DNA of 64,000 nt, from assembly GCF_027595985.1 (NCBI RefSeq), contig NC_073306.1, positions 104,892,984 through 104,956,983 on the forward strand, given 5' to 3'. How positions within the stretch are numbered: the first letter of the stretch is position 1; every line of letters begins with the position of its first letter. The position numbers were made by a program, and so were the translations under genes. The notes below the pieces were generated by a model. That model did not search any database. It was not told where the DNA came from and saw only the letters and a list, made by a program, of their open reading frames with translations. The stretch is from Sorex araneus (Eukaryota; Chordata; Mammalia; Eulipotyphla; Soricidae). Below are positions 20,205 to 31,420 of the stretch, piece by piece.

Positions 20205-20916
20205 ATTTTTTATTGAATCACCATGAAAAAAGTTACAAAGCTTTCAGGTTTAAGTCTCAGTCATACAATGATCAAACCCCCATTCCTTCACCAGTGCACA
20301 TGTTCCACCACCAAGAACCCCAGTATACCTCCCATCCCACCCCCACCCCCACCTGTGTGGCTAATGATCTTTACTTTACTCTCTCTATACTTTGATTACA
20401 TTCAATATTTCAACAGAAAGCTCACTACTATTATTTGGAATTTCCCCCCAACAAGCAAACCTGCTAAAAAGGCATCATTTGATAATTTGTTTTTCATTGC
20501 TGAGAATGAAGAGCATATGAGGTTTTGGATTACTGATATTTTAGTAATTAAGTCCAGAGAAATTTCTGCCAGAAGTTGCATCACTGCAAGCTTGTACCTC
20601 CGGTTAGTGGGCTCCATAAGATGGCGGTCGGCACACAGCCACCGCTGCTGCCAACACCACCACCTTGGAACAAAAAGGCTGAGAGAGAAAAAACTTTCCC
20701 CTCCCAGGGTGGCATGAGGTTGCTGCTCAGTTCACAATCTAGAGGCATTTCTGTAAGAAGCCACTGGGTGCTGAAAGTAGTTAGTAGGCCTCCGGGATCA
20801 TGGTCTTTTAGGAGCAGAGGAGCCGTTCCTGTGCAGCCAGTCTGGGTCCGTCTGGGCGAGAGCGCGCTGGTAACACCTCCCCATCCTGAGATCTCCCGAT
20901 TGCCAGTCACTGCCAA
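20205..20916 (-). mobile_element. ORF-less L1-derived composite: GC-rich block plus type B 3' UTR
   Basis: Read on the minus strand: about 300 bp of CpG-containing sequence (GCGCGCTCTCGCCCAGACGG near 20850), then GCCGACCGCCATCTTATGG (a YY1-like core, plus-strand AAGATGGCGG at 20619-20628), AGGTACAAGCTT, and the type B 3' UTR to a short A-run. The junction AGGTACAAGCTT is the point where the L1 at 41745-44769 joins this UTR after its ORF2 stop. TSD AAGCATATGTAT at 20193-20204 versus AAGCATATTTAT at 20917-20928. It has no ORF1 or ORF2 sequence; the minus frame of 123 codons is not supported. Confidence 0.82.
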
Positions 20917-20989
20917 AAGCATATTTATAGAATAGTAAATAGCCAAAATCATCCAAACTGAAGTTTTGTTTATTGAACTGTGCTTACAT

Positions 20990-21140
20990 GGACAAAGGGG
21001 GAGGGTATATGATAGGAGGGGCCATCAGTGGAGGGAAGCTGGTTCTTTTGAGACAGTTGCGGTATTGGAATGAAGTATACACGAGAAATGTAATTAATAT
21101 TATAAATCATGACAATTCAATAAAAATGGTTAAATAAAGT
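20990..21140 (+). mobile_element. Old L1-like 3' tail
   Basis: GGACAAAGGGGGAGGGTATA, GGGGCCATCAGTGGAGGG, AATCATGACAATTCAATAAA AATGG, in the order seen in the other L1 tails but diverged. Confidence 0.45.
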
Positions 21141-21161
21141 TGTAAGAAAAAAACTAAACCT

Positions 21162-21339
21162 GGGCTGGAGTGATAGCATAGCGGGTAGGGCGTTTGCCTT
21201 GCACGCGGCCAACCTGGGTTCAAATCCCAGCATCCCATATGGTCCCCTGAGCACCACCAGGAGTGATTCCTGAGTGCAGAGCCAGGAGTAACCCCTGTGC
21301 ATCGCCAGGTGTGACCCAAAAACCAAAAAAAAAAAAAAA
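21162..21339 (+). mobile_element. SOR-type SINE, short form, young and complete
   Basis: Best preserved short copy: GGGCTGGAGTGATAGCATAG, GCGTTTGCCTTGCACGCGGC, GGGTTCAAATCCCAGC, GGTCCCCTGAGCACCACCAG, ...CATCGCCAGGTGTGACCC, A-tail. Flanked by an A-rich TSD (AAAAAACTAAACCT) ending at 21161 and repeated after the tail to 21354. Confidence 0.95.
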
Positions 21340-21353
21340 GAAAAAACTAAACC

Positions 21354-22100
21354 TTAAGTTCAAGGGAAACATAAATTTCACAAAAGGGTTCTCACATGAA
21401 ATCTTGTAGGTAAAAAGAGAAAAGAATGGTATATTAAATGTACTGAGTAAAGAAAACCTTCAATCTAGAGTCCCTTATCTTCCAAGGCTGACACTCAAGT
21501 TTGAGAGGGGGATTAAAAACACTTTCAAACAAGAACTTAAGACTTTTTTTGTATCTGTACCAACAACGAGAAACCAATACATAGTGACTTCCCAAATGTT
21601 GCCCTTCCTGACAAGAGGGATAGCTTATACACGTGCTGTGTGCAGGATGCTCAGGATCAATGCCCTGCTGTGCATGGACCCCTAGAACTATTAGAACAGA
21701 CCCTAGAGCTGTATATCAGACCTTAGCACCAATATGACTTGTTCAAAACAGCAAAAAGAAATTTCTATCTTTCCAGATTTCTGTGTTCCAGGAGTTGCTT
21801 CAGATTACCTACTCATTTTTACAGAAAACAGCAGGTTTTCCTTAAATGATCGTTGCCATTTGGTTGCGTGGTGATAGAAATTGATTATGGACATAACTTA
21901 TTTCACCATTGTGATGACATCAGCTATCTGTGATAAACATATCTCTCATGTGAGTGAAAAGAAATATTATATATATAAATATGTATATAAATGTGAATGT
22001 GACAGATGTATACACATATTTATAAACACATTATTAGGTTAGAATAATAAGAGAACACATAAAAATTAAATACAATAACCCTTGAGCACTGACAATCAAA
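21354..22100. other. Low-copy DNA with a possible SINE relic
   Basis: At about 21625-21745 a weak short-form pattern (GCAGGATGCTCAGGATCAAT, CATGGACCCCTAGAAC). A TA-rich run is near 21965-22025. Confidence 0.35.
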
Positions 22101-22113
22101 TGTCCACTTCTTT

Positions 22114-23338
22114 GTTTTTTATAATGTAGGAGCATTGCTATTTATTCAGCCATTGATTAAGCTGATTGAATTGGGCATGAACTCCACATTACTTTTTAAA
22201 ATTTTTTAAAAATTTTATGTTAATTCAAAATGTTTGATTACATTCAATATTCAAACACCAATCCTACCACCATACACCTTCCCACCACCAAATTTGGGAT
22301 GTTTCTATCCCAAACCCCAATCCCTGTCCCAAAACACAACTGAAATAATATATTTCGCATTGTCTGTTATGAAGAACTACTGAATATGCTTACAAAAAAG
22401 TGTTTATATAGGAAACAGTGTGAAGATTGTTCTATTTTGGCAGGAGCCATTAAGACATTTTATAGGATATCACTAACATCTTGCTAAAGTTTGGGTGATG
22501 TCATCTTTGGTGTATATATCTGAAAATATGTATATGTGCATATATATTTCCCTCTATGATTTGTTGCCTACTATCTGAACTCTATCAAATGTGGTGTGGT
22601 AATTATGGGGAATGGGTAGGGAGTGTTTTATGATGTGTCGCGCAGCTGCTTTTGTGGCTGTGCAGTCCAGGAATGTGTTTACTCATATGAGAGGCTCAGC
22701 CCAAACGCTGGGGAGCGGCCTTGAGCGTGGCGGCAGTTGGGTTGTGGAGGTTTTTGGCTGCTAGAGCTGGGTCCCTTGGGGCAGGGAGGGCTCTCATCTG
22801 CCCCCTTTTGGGTGCCCCAGTGAAGACAGCCTGGCACGTGGCCAAGACATTCTGTGGCGCTCTCTTTTGGGAGTTTTAGTTTATAGTCCCTGGGTCTTTG
22901 CCATTGATGAGATTACATGGCACCGGGGGCAGTTTGTGGGTGTGACTGCCAAGTTACTGGAAAACTGGGGATCTTGGGGGAGGAGGCCCAGTCCCAATCC
23001 AAGTGGGTCTAGAGCTCTCATACAGGTTTCGTTCCCACCTACCTCTGCACTACAGGCCCTAACTGCGTCTTTTGATCTCTTTTGAGATTTATGGGTCTCT
23101 GAAATAAAGCCAATAATTGAGTCTATATAGCTAAACCAGAGATGGTTTGTGGGTGTGTCTCCCACATATCTAACTTTTGGACGTTTAATTTCTTGGTAAA
23201 CTTGGCCCCAAGTTATTGGGGTCTGGCCAAAGGCACAGCAGCAATTTTGGGGTATCTGGAAGTCTAAAGTCACCATCAGGCTGCTGATGCACTTGCCCCG
23301 CAGGTACAGGTTGACCTGCTGGCGCCACTATACTCCCC
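22114..23338 (-). mobile_element. Type C composite retroelement, complete, with a probable 3' transduction
   Basis: Flanked by a perfect 13-bp TSD, TGTCCACTTCTTT, at 22101-22113 and 23339-23351, which sets its limits at about 1.2 kb. Read on the minus strand: a 5' part shared with 1-155, a GC-rich middle, an L1-like 3' end (GGTGGTGGGAAGGTGTATGG, GAATATTGAATGTAATCAAA) and an A-rich stretch (about 22194-22216). A further 80 bp containing AATAAA (plus-strand TTTATT at 22141-22146) and a short A-run then precede the TSD. No ORF2; the 131-codon minus frame is not conserved in the other copy. Confidence 0.8.
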
Positions 23339-23351
23339 TGTCCACTTCTTT

Positions 23352-24100
23352 TTGTGTGATAATTCTATTGCCATGCAAGTCTGATTGAATTATATCTTTT
23401 ATGCATGTGTTTTAGATATAGATTAGAAAAATTCAGTTTAATAGCTTCAGAAAACTATTAACTTTAATAGGAATTATCTTTATGTTAATAGTGTGAAAAA
23501 ATAACATTTGACTTTACCAATTAAAAATAATTAATAGGGAGCACGTTAAATTATGTCAAGAAAAGTTGTGCACAGTGAAATTTATGACTGACAAATTTAT
23601 AAAAATTCTGTGCATATGTACAACAAACCACTGAAGAATATCAAATTATACAAGTAGATGAAAAGCTTGGATAAGGTTGAAGTAGGGAAAAAAAGTGCTT
23701 ATAATATGTTTCCAATGCTGTTGTGTGTCCCTCTGAGTGGGAACATCATTTCATCCAAGTTTTTACTAAGAGTACCATTCTTTGGGGATTAGATCTGATT
23801 AAATAACAAATTAGTTAGTTTCCCTCTAAACTGCCCTGAAAAACTGAGTCACCAATTTTGTCCTCTATCTTATTCTGCAATTTTTCTTTTTGCCCAGATC
23901 AAAAAAGAATCAATTATTCTCTACCAAAGAAAGTTAAAAAGGGGGAGAAGGGACAGTGGAACTATGCTGGTGCGGGGTTTATTGGCTCTTTAGGATTGGG
24001 AATGGTGAAGGAGCCTTGCAAGCATCAAATAATAATTTTATTATTATTTATACAATAGATATATTGTACTTCTCTTTATCAATAAAATCTGGGGAAAGGA
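23352..24100. other. Low-copy AT-rich DNA
   Basis: Nothing recognised. Confidence 0.4.
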
Positions 24101-24106
24101 TATATA

Positions 24107-24180
24107 TATATGCATACTTGTGTGGCATATATATATGGTACATTATATATATGCATATATATGTATATATATATATATAC
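24107..24180. repeat. TA-rich simple repeat
   Basis: Alternating TA and TGCATA units abutting the tail side of the inverse SINE. Confidence 0.9.
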
Positions 24181-24183
24181 CAA

Positions 24184-24416
24184 TGTCATCACTGTCATCC
24201 TCTTGCTTATCTATTTGCTCGAGCAGGCACCAGTAATGTTTCCATTTTGAGACTTCTTGTTACTGTTTTTGGCATATCGAATATGCCACGGTTAGCTTGC
24301 CAGGCTCTGCCGTGCAGGCGAGATACTCTCAGTAGCTTGCCAGGCTCTCCAAGAGGGGCGGAGGAATCGAACCCGGGTTGGCTGCATGCAAGGCAAATGA
24401 CCTACTGCTGTGCTAT
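24184..24416 (-). mobile_element. Long-form SINE, left arm of a head-to-head pair
   Basis: Inverse long form from GTCATCACTGTCATCC (tail) to TGCTGTGCTAT (head, first bases missing). Box B-like sequence is intact on the minus strand (GGGTTCGATTCC). No A-run at the tail. Confidence 0.93.
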
Positions 24417-24430
24417 ATAAATGAATATAT

Positions 24431-24683
24431 GGACTGGAGTGATAGCACAGAAAGTAGGGCGTTTGCCTTGCACACAGCCGACCCAAGTTCGATTCCTCCG
24501 TCCCTCTCGGAGAGCCTGGCAAGTTACCGAGAGTATTTGCCTGCAAGGCAGAGCCTGGCAAGCTACTTGTGGCATATTCAATATGTCAAAAACAGTAGAA
24601 ACAAGTCTCACAATGAAGACATTACTGGTGTCTGCTCGAGGAAATCGATGAACAAAGGGACGACAGTGCTACAGTGCTACTAT
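24431..24683 (+). mobile_element. Long-form SINE, right arm of a head-to-head pair
   Basis: GGACTGGAGTGATAGCACAG to GACGACAGTGCTACAGTGC. Only about 14 bases separate its head from the head of the previous copy, giving a large inverted repeat. Confidence 0.95.
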
Positions 24684-24689
24684 GCATCT

Positions 24690-25060
24690 TGAAGAACATG
24701 AAGCTATGCAATTCACTACAAATTAATGAAACTGCAGGGAATCATGCAAAGCAAATGAAGTCAGAGGGAGGACAAACCTGGATGACCTTAGTCATCTATG
24801 GAATATAGTGCAACAAAACAAGAGAAAAGAAAGTACCAAACAATGATAAATAAATCCTTAACCTTGAATTAAAATACTGATGGTCAAACAGTATTGGGTG
24901 GAGGGAATGGACAGAATAATTACTGGACAAGAGGTGATATAGGAAAGTGGTTGGAGGTTGTTGATACTTGGTGGTGGTGGGTACAATAACTTTGTACAAT
25001 ACAACATACTTTGGCATTAATATGATTATCTAATTCAAACTATAACAATTAAAAATATTG
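24690..25060 (+). mobile_element. Old L1 3' end
   Basis: Diverged end of ORF2 and 3' UTR: AATGAAGTCAGAGGGAGGAC, GATATAGGAAAGTGG, TACTTGGTGGTGGTGGGTAC, AACTTTGTACAATACAAC. Similar in layout to 57010-58180. Confidence 0.6.
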
Positions 25061-25894
25061 GGAAATTTTCTACCAATCACTTTTGACTGTGGTATTATGT
25101 GAAAGAAACTAATTATGAACATTAAAAACGTGGAGCATTGCAGTTAGTATATTTTAGTGATGCCTAGTTTATAGTTAAGTTCAGATGAAGCTCACCAAAT
25201 GATTAAAAATTTCTAGGTAAAAATCCAACAGAATTTCAAGTTTAACACTATTTTTTTTGGTGGGGAGAAAGGATTGGATGCTTGCAAAAACTTTTTCATT
25301 TTAAAAATCATAGCTGTACTATCACAGCTTTCAGAATTCCTCCATGAACTCTGATTAAGTTGTATCTGCTGGTATACAAATACACAGTGCCTTATAGTTT
25401 TCCTTTACAGTGCTCATCAAAGTTTGGAGGCAGCTATTTATTAGCCAGTGATTTGTGTGAATATTTGGGTTAAGTTAACTTCCTCTGTGTCCTACACCAA
25501 GTTTAAATAGAGTATTTTTTTTTACTTTAAACGAAAAGGAAAAGTACATAATAATGTGCAGGAAACAATAATTCAGAGTCTCAAGAGCAATTGAAGGAAA
25601 AACTAAACAATTTGACATCAGATCTAACTTCCAAAAAATGGTGTTCTTAGATAAACCCTGGATGAAGTTACAGAGAGACATAAGAGCAGCATTTAAAACA
25701 GGTTATAATCACTATTTTCCTACTTCATTTGTGTCCAAGCTTTTCACCCACTTACATAATTTAATATTTAGCATCTAAATATTAAAATGTTAATTAATTT
25801 AATTTAAGATTAAGGTTAATCATGTCTGGTACATGTAGGCACCCATAAAACTTTTTTGCAGTATGGAATCAGTGAAGAGAAATACTCTTGTTGG
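25061..25894. other. Low-copy DNA
   Basis: Nothing recognised beyond AT-rich unique sequence leading into the inverted-repeat arm. Confidence 0.4.
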
Positions 25895-26153
25895 TGAGAA
25901 AATAAAAATGATCTGAATCTTTTGAAACCAGAAAAGCTTGGTGATTTTACTCCCTGCTGCCTTGGAAGGCCTATTTTCTTGGTCATAATCAGAAAGATAA
26001 GCTGGCAAATAACTATCAAATGCAGCTGGTCTGAACTCTGGGAAACAACCTCTTGCAGACACATATCTCAGCCTCTAGTATTGCTTAAGTCCAAACATTA
26101 AACTTTGTAAATAGAGTGTGATGAGAAAAGTAGTGATTTAAATCAGAACAAGA
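25895..26153. repeat. Inverted-duplication arm A (continues at 32030-32067 past the L1)
   Basis: Reverse complement of about 33110-33372 at roughly 85-90% identity by eye. Matching blocks: TAATGTTTGGACTTAAGCAA TACTAGAGGC, TTATTTGCCAGCTTATCTTT, AATAGGCCTTCCAAGG and TTTTCTGGTTTCAAAAGATT, read from arm B. The L1 inserted at 26153/26154, and homology resumes after it (GAACAAGAAAGGAGTCAGA). Confidence 0.85.
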
Positions 26154-26607
26154 GGTCTGCATCCCCCGAGTTTCTGAAGCCACCCCCAGCCCGCCCTGTG
26201 CACCCCGTCTCCCGAACCGGCTCTGTAACTGCGCACGTCCTTCAGGTACGAGGACCATCCCTCGGCCACGCCCTTCCGTCCCCCCCCTCAACACGAAGAC
26301 ACTGGGGGCGTGGCCTGTGTCTTAGTGGGCATGGTCTCAAAGTGGGCGTGGCCTACTCTCGGAGCTGCGGCCGCTAACGCGACCGCAGTTATTCTTTGCT
26401 CCCTCAGCTCAATCGGTACTGTGTATTTCTTTGAAAATTCACTTTTACGATCTCAAACACTTATGCAAAATAGCCATTAGCTTAGGCTGACACTATAAAA
26501 GCTGTCAGTGAATAAGGGAAGTTTAGCACAATCGGAGCCCCTTCTTCCCACAAGAAGGAAGAGGAATAAATACTTACAAAGTTCCAACTCTATACTTTTG
26601 TAACAAT
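26154..26607 (+). promoter_or_regulatory. L1 5' UTR with GC-rich internal promoter region
   Basis: Starts GGTCTGCATCCCCCGAG right after the TSD, as expected for an intact 5' end. The first 250 bp are CpG-rich in an AT-rich setting and hold two GGGCGTGG boxes (about 26306-26313 and 26344-26351) and a related GGGCATGG between them at roughly 20-bp spacing, plausible Sp/KLF sites. The later half is AT-rich. Promoter role is inferred from L1 biology. Confidence 0.7.
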
Positions 26608-27559
26608 ATGAAGAAGCAGCGAAAATCCCCTCTGAGAAGAGAGGGGGAAGAAAAGATACCAGAAACCTCAACAGGGGCTACTCACATCTACGACCTCTCA
26701 GATAAACAATTCAGAGAGGAAATCTGGAGGAGAGTCGACCTACTCCAAGCAAATATGGAACAGACATCCAATAAATTAAGGGAGGAGATGTATGAAGCGC
26801 TGGAACGGTCCTCCAAGAAAATCAAGGAAGAAATAAGAGCGGAAATTTCAAACCTTCGAACGGAAGTGTCACAAATAAAGGAATCGGTAGATGAAATAAA
26901 AATCTCACTAGATGCCCTCAACAGTAGAATGACTATAGCCGAAGACAGAATCAGCAATCTGGAAGATGAGCTGCAGAAGGCTTATAGACAACAACAAATC
27001 ATGGCCTAAGACCTCAAAATGGCTATAGAGCGAATCAGAGCCCTGGGAGATGACTTCAAGAGGAACAACATAAGAATCATTGGAGTACCAGAACCACGGG
27101 GAAGTAACCCCAATGAAAAAAACACAGTCAAAGACATCATTGCTAAGAAATTCCCAGAGCTGGAGAAGGCAGGCATCCAGATACAAGGAGTACCGAAGAG
27201 TACCAGCAAAAAGAGACCCGAATAAAAAGACCCCAAGGCATATCATAGTCAGAATGACGGATATCATGGATAGAGACACAATTCTGCAAGCAGCAAGGTC
27301 AAGGAAGGAAATCACATACAAAGGAGCACCCCTTAGATTTACGGCCGATCTGTCAGAAGAAACCCTCCGAGCCCGAAGACAATGGTGGGACATAGTGAAA
27401 AAACTCAACGAAATGAATGCCTCACCAAGAATACTTTATCCGGCTAAACTCTCACTCAAACTCGAAGGAACCATACACTATTTCTCGGATAAACAACAGG
27501 TAAGGAACTTCATAGACTCAAAACCAATCTTGAAGGAAGGTCTAAAGGGGCTACTGTAA
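26608..27559 (+). pseudogene. L1 ORF1 (RNA-binding protein), broken by one stop and one frameshift
   Basis: ORF1p coats L1 RNA and is needed for efficient cis retrotransposition. From ATG 26608: basic N-terminus, then a long heptad coiled coil (about residues 35-128). An in-frame TAA at 27007-27009 ends the first part at 133 residues. The same frame reopens at 27019 with the RRM (NIRIIGVPEP, codons 27070 on). Between about 27180 and 27205 the frame shifts by one, and the rest (KRDPNKK.PRHIIVR, then the C-terminal domain ending GLKGLL) lies in the next frame to 27559. Full-length would be about 317 codons, near the usual ORF1p size. Two lesions make it non-coding for full-length protein. Confidence 0.92.
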
Positions 27560-27601
27560 GACAAGGAGGAGCCCCATAAGAACAACAAATCCCAAAGAAA
27601 G

Positions 27602-30600
27602 ATGACACAAAACCCCATCACAATAATCTCTCTCAATGTCAATTGCCTAAATGCACCCATCAAGAGACACAGAGTGGCAAAATGGATCCGGAAATTAAAC
27701 CCAACATTCTGTTGCCTGCAAGAAACACACCTGAACAAACAGAGTAAACATAGACTCAAAGTCAAAGGATGGAAAACAATCCTGCAAGCAAACAACCCCC
27801 TTAAAAAAGCTGGAGTGGCCATCCTGGTATCCGACAACATAAATTTCAGGATGAAAAAGATCAAAAGGGAAAGCGAAGGTCATTTTCTGTTTATCAAGGG
27901 ATATGTACAACAGGAAGAAATCACACTCTTAAACGTATACACTCCTAACGAACGACCGGTTAAATATTTAAAACAACTCCTAACAGACTTCAAAGAGGAC
28001 ATCACTAACAGCACAATTGTAGTCGGAGACTTCAATACGGCCTTATCGCCTCTAGATAGATCCACAAGAACAAAACTCAACAAGGAAACACTGACTCTGA
28101 AAGAAGAAACTGAAGAGAGAGGCCTAATAGACCTATACAGGGCCTTACACCCCAAAAAGAAAGAATACACATTCTTTTCCAGTGCACACGGAACATTTTT
28201 TAAAATAGACCATGTACTGGGCCGCAGAACATACCTCAATAGAATCGGAAAAATAGAAATTGTATCAACCATCTTTTCAGACCATGATGCGCTGAAGATA
28301 GAAGCTAACCACTCACAAATACGGAAAATCAAATCAAACACCTGGAAATTAAACAATTCAATTTTGAACAATGAGTGGGTCAGGAAGGAAATCAAGGAAG
28401 AAATCAAAAGATACTTAGAAACAAATAAGAATGAAGACACGAGCTACCAAAACCTATGGGACGCAGCTAAAGCCGTGTTAAGGGGAAAATTTATAGCTCT
28501 CCAAGCTTTCCTCAGGAAGGAAGAAAGGACCCACATAGATAGCTTGACTTCACGACTCAAGACCTTAGAAAAGGACCAGAAAAAGGAACCCAAACCAGAC
28601 CGAAGGAAAGAAATAATAAAAATTAGAGCAGAAATTAATGACATGGAAACCAAAAAAACAATCCGAAAGATCAATGAAACAAAGAGTTGGTTCTTTGAGA
28701 AAATAAATAAGATTGATAAACCGCTAGCAAGACTCACAAAGAAAGAAAGAGAGAAAACTCTAATAAATCGAATCAGAAATGAAAAGGGGGACATCATAAG
28801 AGAAACCAGTGAGACTCAAAAGATCATTAGAGACTACTTTGAAGGTCTTTACGCCACAAAAAAGGAGAACCTAAAAGAAATGGATGGATTCCTTGATTCC
28901 TACAATCTCCCAACACTGAAGAAAGAAGACCTGGAATACCTGAATAGACCCATCAATGTTAAGGAAATTGAAACTGTAATCAAAAACCTCCCCAAAAACA
29001 AAAGCCCAGGCCCAGATGGTTTCACTGGCGAATTCTTCCAAACATTTAAAGAAGACCTATTGCCTGTTTTCCTCAAACTTTTCCAGGAAGTTGAAAAAAC
29101 AAGAACTCTCCCAAACAGTTTCTATGAAGCACATATCTCCCTAATACCAAAAGCAAACAAAGACATCACTAAGAAAGAAAATTACAGACCAATTTCCCTG
29201 ATGAACACAGATGCGAAGATCCTCAACAAAATACTAGCAAATAGGATCCAACAACTCATCAAAAAGATCATACATCACGACCAAGTGGGATTCATCCCAG
29301 GGATGCAAGGATGGTTTAACATTCGGAAATCAATCAACATAATCCAGCATATCAACAAAAGGAAAGATAAAAACCATATGATCATATCAATAGATGCAGA
29401 GAAAGCATTTGACAAGATCCAACATCCTTTCATGATGAAAACCCTCGCCAAAATGGGGTTTGGAGGAACTTTCCTCAAGATAGTCGAAGCCATCTATCAC
29501 AAGCCTACGGCAAGCATTATCCTCAATGGGGAAAAACTAAGGGCCTTTCCTCTGAGATCAGGCACAAGACAAGGATGCCCACTCTCACCACTCCTCTTCA
29601 ATATAGTACTGGAAGTACTTGCGATAGCTATTAGACAAGAAAAAGAGATTAAGGGCATCCAGATAGGAAAGGAAGAAATCAAACTCTCACTATTTGCAGA
29701 CGACACGATACTATATCTAGAGAAGCCTAAAACCTCTACTAAGAAACTCTTAGAAACAATAGACTTATACAGTAAAGTTGCAGGCTACAAAATCAATACC
29801 CAAAAATCCATGGCCTTCATATATGCAAACAATGAGGCAGAGGAAAGGGACATGAAAAAAGCAATCCCATTCACAATCGTGCCCCAGAAAATCAAGTACC
29901 TCGGAATCAGCTTAACTAAAGAAGTAAAGGACCTCTACAAAGAAAACTATATAACTCTACTCCATGAAATCAAAGAGGACATGAGGAAATGGAAACATAT
30001 ACCCTGCTCGTGGATAGGGAGAATCAATGTTGTCAAAATGGCAATACTCCCTAAAGCATTATACAGATTCAACGCGATCCCTATAAGGATACCCATGACA
30101 TTCTTCAAAGAAATGGATCAAGCAATCCTAAAATTCATATGGAATAACAAACGTCCAAGGATAGCTAAAAAAATTCTTGGGAAAAAGACAATGGGAGGCA
30201 TCACCCTCCCCAACCTCAAGCTTTACTACAAAGCAGTAACAATGAAAACAGCATGGTACTGGAACAAAGGCAGAGCTGTAGACCAATGGAACAGGGTGGA
30301 ATATCCCTACACACAATCTCAAATGTATGATCATCTAATCTTTGATAAGGTAGCAAGAGATGTGAAATGGAGCAAGGAAAGCCTCTTTAACAAATGGTGC
30401 TGGCACAACTGGACAACCACATGCAAAAAAATGGGTTTAGACCTTGACCTGACACCATGCACAAAAGTCAGAACAAAATGGATTAAAGACCTCAACATTA
30501 GACCACAAACCATAAGGTACATTGAAGACAAGGTCGGCGAAACCCTCCACGATATTGAAGATAAAGGTATCTTCAAAGGTGACACGGAACTAAGCAATCT

Positions 30601-31420
30601 AGTAAAAACAGAGATCAACAAATGGGACTACATTAAACTAAAAAGCTTCTGCACCGCAAAAGATACAGTGACCAGAATCCAAAGACTATCCACAGAATGG
30701 GAAAGGATATTTACACAATACCCATCAGATAAGGGGTTGATATCAATGGTATATAAAGCACTGGTTGAACTCTACAAGAAGAAAATATCCAACCCCATCA
30801 AAAAATGGGGCAAAGAAATGAACAGAAACTTTACCAAGGAAGAAATACGAATGGCCAAAAGGCACATGAAAAAGTGCTCTGCATCACTAATCATCAGAGA
30901 GATGCAGATCAAAACAACCATGAGATACCACCTCACACCACAGAGACTAGCACACATCCAAAAGAACAAAAGCAACTGCTGTTGGAGAGGATGTGGGGAG
31001 AAAGGGACCCTTCTTCACTGCTGTTGCGAATGCCGACTGGTTCAGCCCTTCTGGAAAACAATTTGGACGATTCTCAAAAAATTAGATATTGAACTCCCAT
31101 TTGACCCAGCAATACCACTGCTGGGAATATATCCCAGAGAGGCAAAAAAGTATAATCGAAACGACATCTGCACATGTATGTTCATCGCAGCACTGTTTAC
31201 AATAGCCAGAATCTGGAAAAAACCCGAATGCCCCAGAACGGATGACTGGTTGAGGAAACTTTGGTACATCTATACAATGGAATACTATGCAGCTGTTAGA
31301 AAAAAGGAGGTCAAGAATTTTGTAGTTAAGTGGATGGGCATGAAAATTTTCATGCTGAGTGAAATGAGTCAGAAAGAGAGAGACAGACATAGAAAGATTT
31401 CACTCATCTATGGTATATAG
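27602..31420 (+). CDS. L1 ORF2 protein: endonuclease and reverse transcriptase, intact
   Basis: 1272 codons, the normal L1 ORF2p length. It nicks target DNA and reverse transcribes L1 or SINE RNA there (target-primed reverse transcription). Visible parts: apurinic-type endonuclease, residues 1 to about 235, with N12, E41 (CLQETHL), D143 and N145 (GDFN), and S226-D227-H228; a linker with coiled-coil-like charged sequence; reverse transcriptase at about 490-770 with D598 ([11 protein letters not shown]) and the FADD box at 698-701; C-terminal knuckle C1127-X3-C1131-X7-H1139-X4-C1144. All catalytic residues I can place are present. ATG 27602 is the first start and lies 42 bp after ORF1; in L1s ORF2 is usually reached by unusual reinitiation. 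The protein would be enzymatically plausible, but expression is unknown and ORF1 is broken. Confidence 0.96.
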   Translation: MTQNPITIISLNVNCLNAPIKRHRVAKWIRKLNPTFCCLQETHLNKQSKHRLKVKGWKTILQANNPLKKAGVAILVSDNINFRMKKIKRESEGHFLFIKGYVQQEEITLLNVYTPNERPVKYLKQLLTDFKEDITNSTIVVGDFNTALSPLDRSTRTKLNKETLTLKEETEERGLIDLYRALHPKKKEYTFFSSAHGTFFKIDHVLGRRTYLNRIGKIEIVSTIFSDHDALKIEANHSQIRKIKSNTWKLNNSILNNEWVRKEIKEEIKRYLETNKNEDTSYQNLWDAAKAVLRGKFIALQAFLRKEERTHIDSLTSRLKTLEKDQKKEPKPDRRKEIIKIRAEINDMETKKTIRKINETKSWFFEKINKIDKPLARLTKKEREKTLINRIRNEKGDIIRETSETQKIIRDYFEGLYATKKENLKEMDGFLDSYNLPTLKKEDLEYLNRPINVKEIETVIKNLPKNKSPGPDGFTGEFFQTFKEDLLPVFLKLFQEVEKTRTLPNSFYEAHISLIPKANKDITKKENYRPISLMNTDAKILNKILANRIQQLIKKIIHHDQVGFIPGMQGWFNIRKSINIIQHINKRKDKNHMIISIDAEKAFDKIQHPFMMKTLAKMGFGGTFLKIVEAIYHKPTASIILNGEKLRAFPLRSGTRQGCPLSPLLFNIVLEVLAIAIRQEKEIKGIQIGKEEIKLSLFADDTILYLEKPKTSTKKLLETIDLYSKVAGYKINTQKSMAFIYANNEAEERDMKKAIPFTIVPQKIKYLGISLTKEVKDLYKENYITLLHEIKEDMRKWKHIPCSWIGRINVVKMAILPKALYRFNAIPIRIPMTFFKEMDQAILKFIWNNKRPRIAKKILGKKTMGGITLPNLKLYYKAVTMKTAWYWNKGRAVDQWNRVEYPYTQSQMYDHLIFDKVARDVKWSKESLFNKWCWHNWTTTCKKMGLDLDLTPCTKVRTKWIKDLNIRPQTIRYIEDKVGETLHDIEDKGIFKGDTELSNLVKTEINKWDYIKLKSFCTAKDTVTRIQRLSTEWERIFTQYPSDKGLISMVYKALVELYKKKISNPIKKWGKEMNRNFTKEEIRMAKRHMKKCSASLIIREMQIKTTMRYHLTPQRLAHIQKNKSNCCWRGCGEKGTLLHCCCECRLVQPFWKTIWTILKKLDIELPFDPAIPLLGIYPREAKKYNRNDICTCMFIAALFTIARIWKKPECPRTDDWLRKLWYIYTMEYYAAVRKKEVKNFVVKWMGMKIFMLSEMSQKERDRHRKISLIYGI

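Noticed and set aside
20581-20952. 123-codon minus-strand frame sharing an APLLLKD-type stretch with one at 9112-9312
   Set aside because: Shared because both lie in the same retroposon block; frames break differently in the two copies and starts differ.
22881-23276. 131-codon minus-strand frame, partly open in the second type C copy at 1-155 too
   Set aside because: Differences between the copies are mostly non-synonymous and spread over all codon positions, so there is no sign of coding constraint.
24184-24683. tRNA genes from the box A and box B-like sequences in SINE heads
   Set aside because: The heads belong to dispersed SINEs with bodies attached; they do not fold as complete, terminated tRNAs.
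26154-26400. CpG island promoter of a host gene
   Set aside because: The sequence starts exactly at the L1 TSD and leads into ORF1, so it is the L1 5' UTR.
27880-28440. 186-codon minus-strand frame and several others across 26.7-31.4 kb
   Set aside because: Antisense shadows of L1 ORF1 and ORF2; an A-rich coding strand rarely gives antisense stops.
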